Shown piece by piece: positions 58,875-59,861 of a stretch of DNA of 59,861 nucleotides. Position 1 is the first letter of the stretch. Each line of letters opens with the position of its first letter. The notes beneath the pieces are model-generated. The model was not told the origin of the DNA and did not search any database. It saw only the letters and a program-made list of their open reading frames with translations. The DNA lies in the NCBI GenBank assembly GCA_007134025.1, contig SLLR01000034.1, positions 1 through 59,861 of the forward strand. The letters run 5' to 3'. The translations under genes were made by a program, and so were the position numbers. Source of the DNA: Desulfuromonadaceae bacterium (GTDB lineage: Bacteria > Desulfobacterota > Desulfuromonadia > Desulfuromonadales > Syntrophotaleaceae).

Positions 58875-59498
58875 GTGGCTGACCACGAGAGACAGAAACC
58901 CTGGAAACTGCTGCGCTCGGAAGCGGGTGCGGAACTGCCGATCTTTACCGTGCGTTACGACTGGATGGAGAACCCCCGCAACGGAGCCTGTCTCAAAGCA
59001 GTGGTTCTCGAAGTACCGGACTGGGTGACCATAGCCGCGGTGACCGAAGACCAGCGGCTGGTGCTGGTGCGCCAATACCGGTTCGGCGCCGCCGAATTCA
59101 CCACCGAGTTGCCGGCCGGACTGGTCAACCCCGACGAAGACCACGAGCAGGCGGCCCGTCGGGAACTCCGGGAAGAGACGGGTTATGCCGACGGCGACTG
59201 GGTCTACTTGGGCTGGGTGCAGCCCAATCCCGCTTATCAGAACAACCGCCTGCACCAGTGGCTGGCGCGGAATGTGCGCCTGTGTGAGCCCCGCCAGCTT
59301 GACGACGGGGAAGACATCGCGGTGAGCCTGGCGACCCTGGAGGAGGCCCGTGGAGACATTGCCGAGGGGCGCATGCGCAACTCGCTGGCCCTGTTGACCC
59401 TGTCCAGAGTCAGCAACCTGTGGTCGGCGGATCCTCAGCAGAGCGGGCTGCTGGACGCCTGCCTGACCCTGGATGGCCCCTCGCCAGAACGATCCTGA
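58875..59498 (+). CDS. Nudix hydrolase, ADP-ribose pyrophosphatase type
   Basis: A 207-residue Nudix protein. The full Nudix box (GX5EX7REUXEEXGU) is present from 'GLVNPDE' to 'RRELREETGY' around residues 82-104. 'ELPAGLV' before it and 'VRQYRFGA' are typical of ADP-sugar pyrophosphatases of the NudF/YjhB kind. The likely reaction is ADP-ribose to AMP and ribose 5-phosphate. The start is the GTG at 58875 after AAGGAG. Divergent from the ABC-F gene. No terminator was seen behind it. Confidence 0.9.
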   Translation: MADHERQKPWKLLRSEAGAELPIFTVRYDWMENPRNGACLKAVVLEVPDWVTIAAVTEDQRLVLVRQYRFGAAEFTTELPAGLVNPDEDHEQAARRELREETGYADGDWVYLGWVQPNPAYQNNRLHQWLARNVRLCEPRQLDDGEDIAVSLATLEEARGDIAEGRMRNSLALLTLSRVSNLWSADPQQSGLLDACLTLDGPSPERS

Positions 59499-59544
59499 AC
59501 AGAGCGCCGCGCTGATGTTATGGGCAAACCAAAAAGCTAAACAT

Positions 59545-59573
59545 TTGACTTTGTCGGGCTGACTGGGCATATT
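59545..59573 (+). promoter_or_regulatory. Possible promoter of the PAS protein gene
   Basis: TTGACT (59545-59550), a 17-base spacer, and CATATT (59568-59573). The -35 matches 5 of 6, the -10 4 of 6. It lies about 165 bases upstream of the gene start. Confidence 0.4.
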
Positions 59574-59743
59574 AGAACGGCGTTTGGATCAACTTTTCGG
59601 AAAGCTGTTCGCGGCGGGAAAGTTGCGTCTGCCAAATCCCGCAACAGGGCCGCAGCGGATTTTCCGCCTCGAATGTTTCACCGCCCGTTGTCGGGGGATG
59701 GAATAAATTGACCTAATCTTTTGCCGACAAGGAGCTCATGGTT

Positions 59744-59861
59744 ATGACCGACACCTGCCAGGTATGGGAAAACCTGAATACCGCCCTGATCGTTTCCGAT
59801 CCCCAATTCAATGTGACCTACGCCAATCAAAGGGCCCATGAACTTTTTGCCGAGCTGAAGA
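59744..59861 (+). CDS. PAS domain protein, 3' end missing
   Basis: Only the first 39 codons are in the window: 'MTDTCQVWENLNTALIVSDP', then 'FNVTYANQRAHELFAEL'. The 'ALIVSDP.FNVTYAN..A..LF' pattern is the opening of a PAS sensor domain, often found before histidine kinase, GGDEF or methyl-accepting domains. AAGGAG stands nine bases before the ATG at 59744; another ATG at 59738 is in frame but too close to the ribosome site. What the rest of the protein does cannot be seen. Confidence 0.7.
   Translation, partial: MTDTCQVWENLNTALIVSDPQFNVTYANQRAHELFAELK

Noticed and set aside
58752-59570. N-terminal extension of the ABC-F frame
   Set aside because: It runs antisense through a complete Nudix gene; the first cassette begins right after the ATG at 58751.
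1-59861. CRISPR array, insertion sequences, tRNA or rRNA genes
   Set aside because: No regularly spaced repeats, transposase-like proteins with terminal repeats, or cloverleaf and TTCGAATC-type signatures were seen.

Overview
The window looks like chromosomal core DNA from a GC-rich, Gram-negative bacterium, most probably a member of the Desulfuromonadales (Geobacter/Desulfuromonas/Pelobacter relatives). This is inferred from the gene mix: a 56-residue 2[4Fe-4S] ferredoxin, TatA, an FmdB zinc ribbon, AckA/Pta, hopanoid-type HpnB, a 7TM-DISM diguanylate cyclase, DUF4911, TonB and a rhomboid protease. No 16S rRNA, tRNA, CRISPR array, phage or insertion sequence was found. There are about 45 intact genes, two or three broken or relict genes, one candidate small RNA, and many intrinsic terminators and sigma-70-like promoters.

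Layout. 1-6.4 kb: 3' part of a membrane DUF3426-type gene, a candidate structured RNA, tatA and ferredoxin, convergent ackA and pta, a TonB protein, a GcvH-like protein and fmdB. 6.6-13 kb: a diguanylate cyclase, then a minus-strand run kef - gcvR-like - def - cdd - udp. 13.3-21.5 kb: slyX, a B12-type radical SAM protein, EpmB/KamA, divergent ilvY/ilvC, then efp-epmA and a small membrane protein. 21.6-32.9 kb: metallophosphoesterase, CvfB, a radical SAM relict, a GIDE-like protein with LemA, efpL, a GIY-YIG-like ORF broken by one stop codon, hpnB, a lytic transglycosylase, a ZIP transporter and a UMF1 transporter. 33.1-43.8 kb: an SLC13 permease, a three-gene overlapping cassette (retropepsin-like lipoprotein, inactive-transglutaminase membrane protein, ATP-grasp ligase), ABM monooxygenase, AcpH, an M20 peptidase, MscS, an MFS transporter and a small conserved protein. 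43.9-59.9 kb: folD, a small RHH-like protein, ileS-lspA, rhomboid, DUF4911, ppsA, an orphan ORF beside a non-coding stretch with DnaA-box-like sites, a glycosyltransferase, ABC-F and tex, a Nudix hydrolase and the start of a PAS protein.

Functional themes. The strongest is translation rescue at proline stretches: EF-P with its modifiable lysine, the ligase EpmA next to it, the aminomutase EpmB 4 kb away, and the paralogue EfpL with its arginine loop 6 kb away. Other points of interest are a GcvH-like protein whose lipoyl lysine codon reads arginine, the three-gene retropepsin/transglutaminase/ATP-grasp cassette, a class II ketol-acid reductoisomerase with a divergent ilvY and a perfect palindrome between them, and two genes that appear to be decaying in place.

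Most starts were moved from the longest ORF to an internal codon with a better ribosome binding site. All functions are read from motifs and family resemblance by eye, without database searches.
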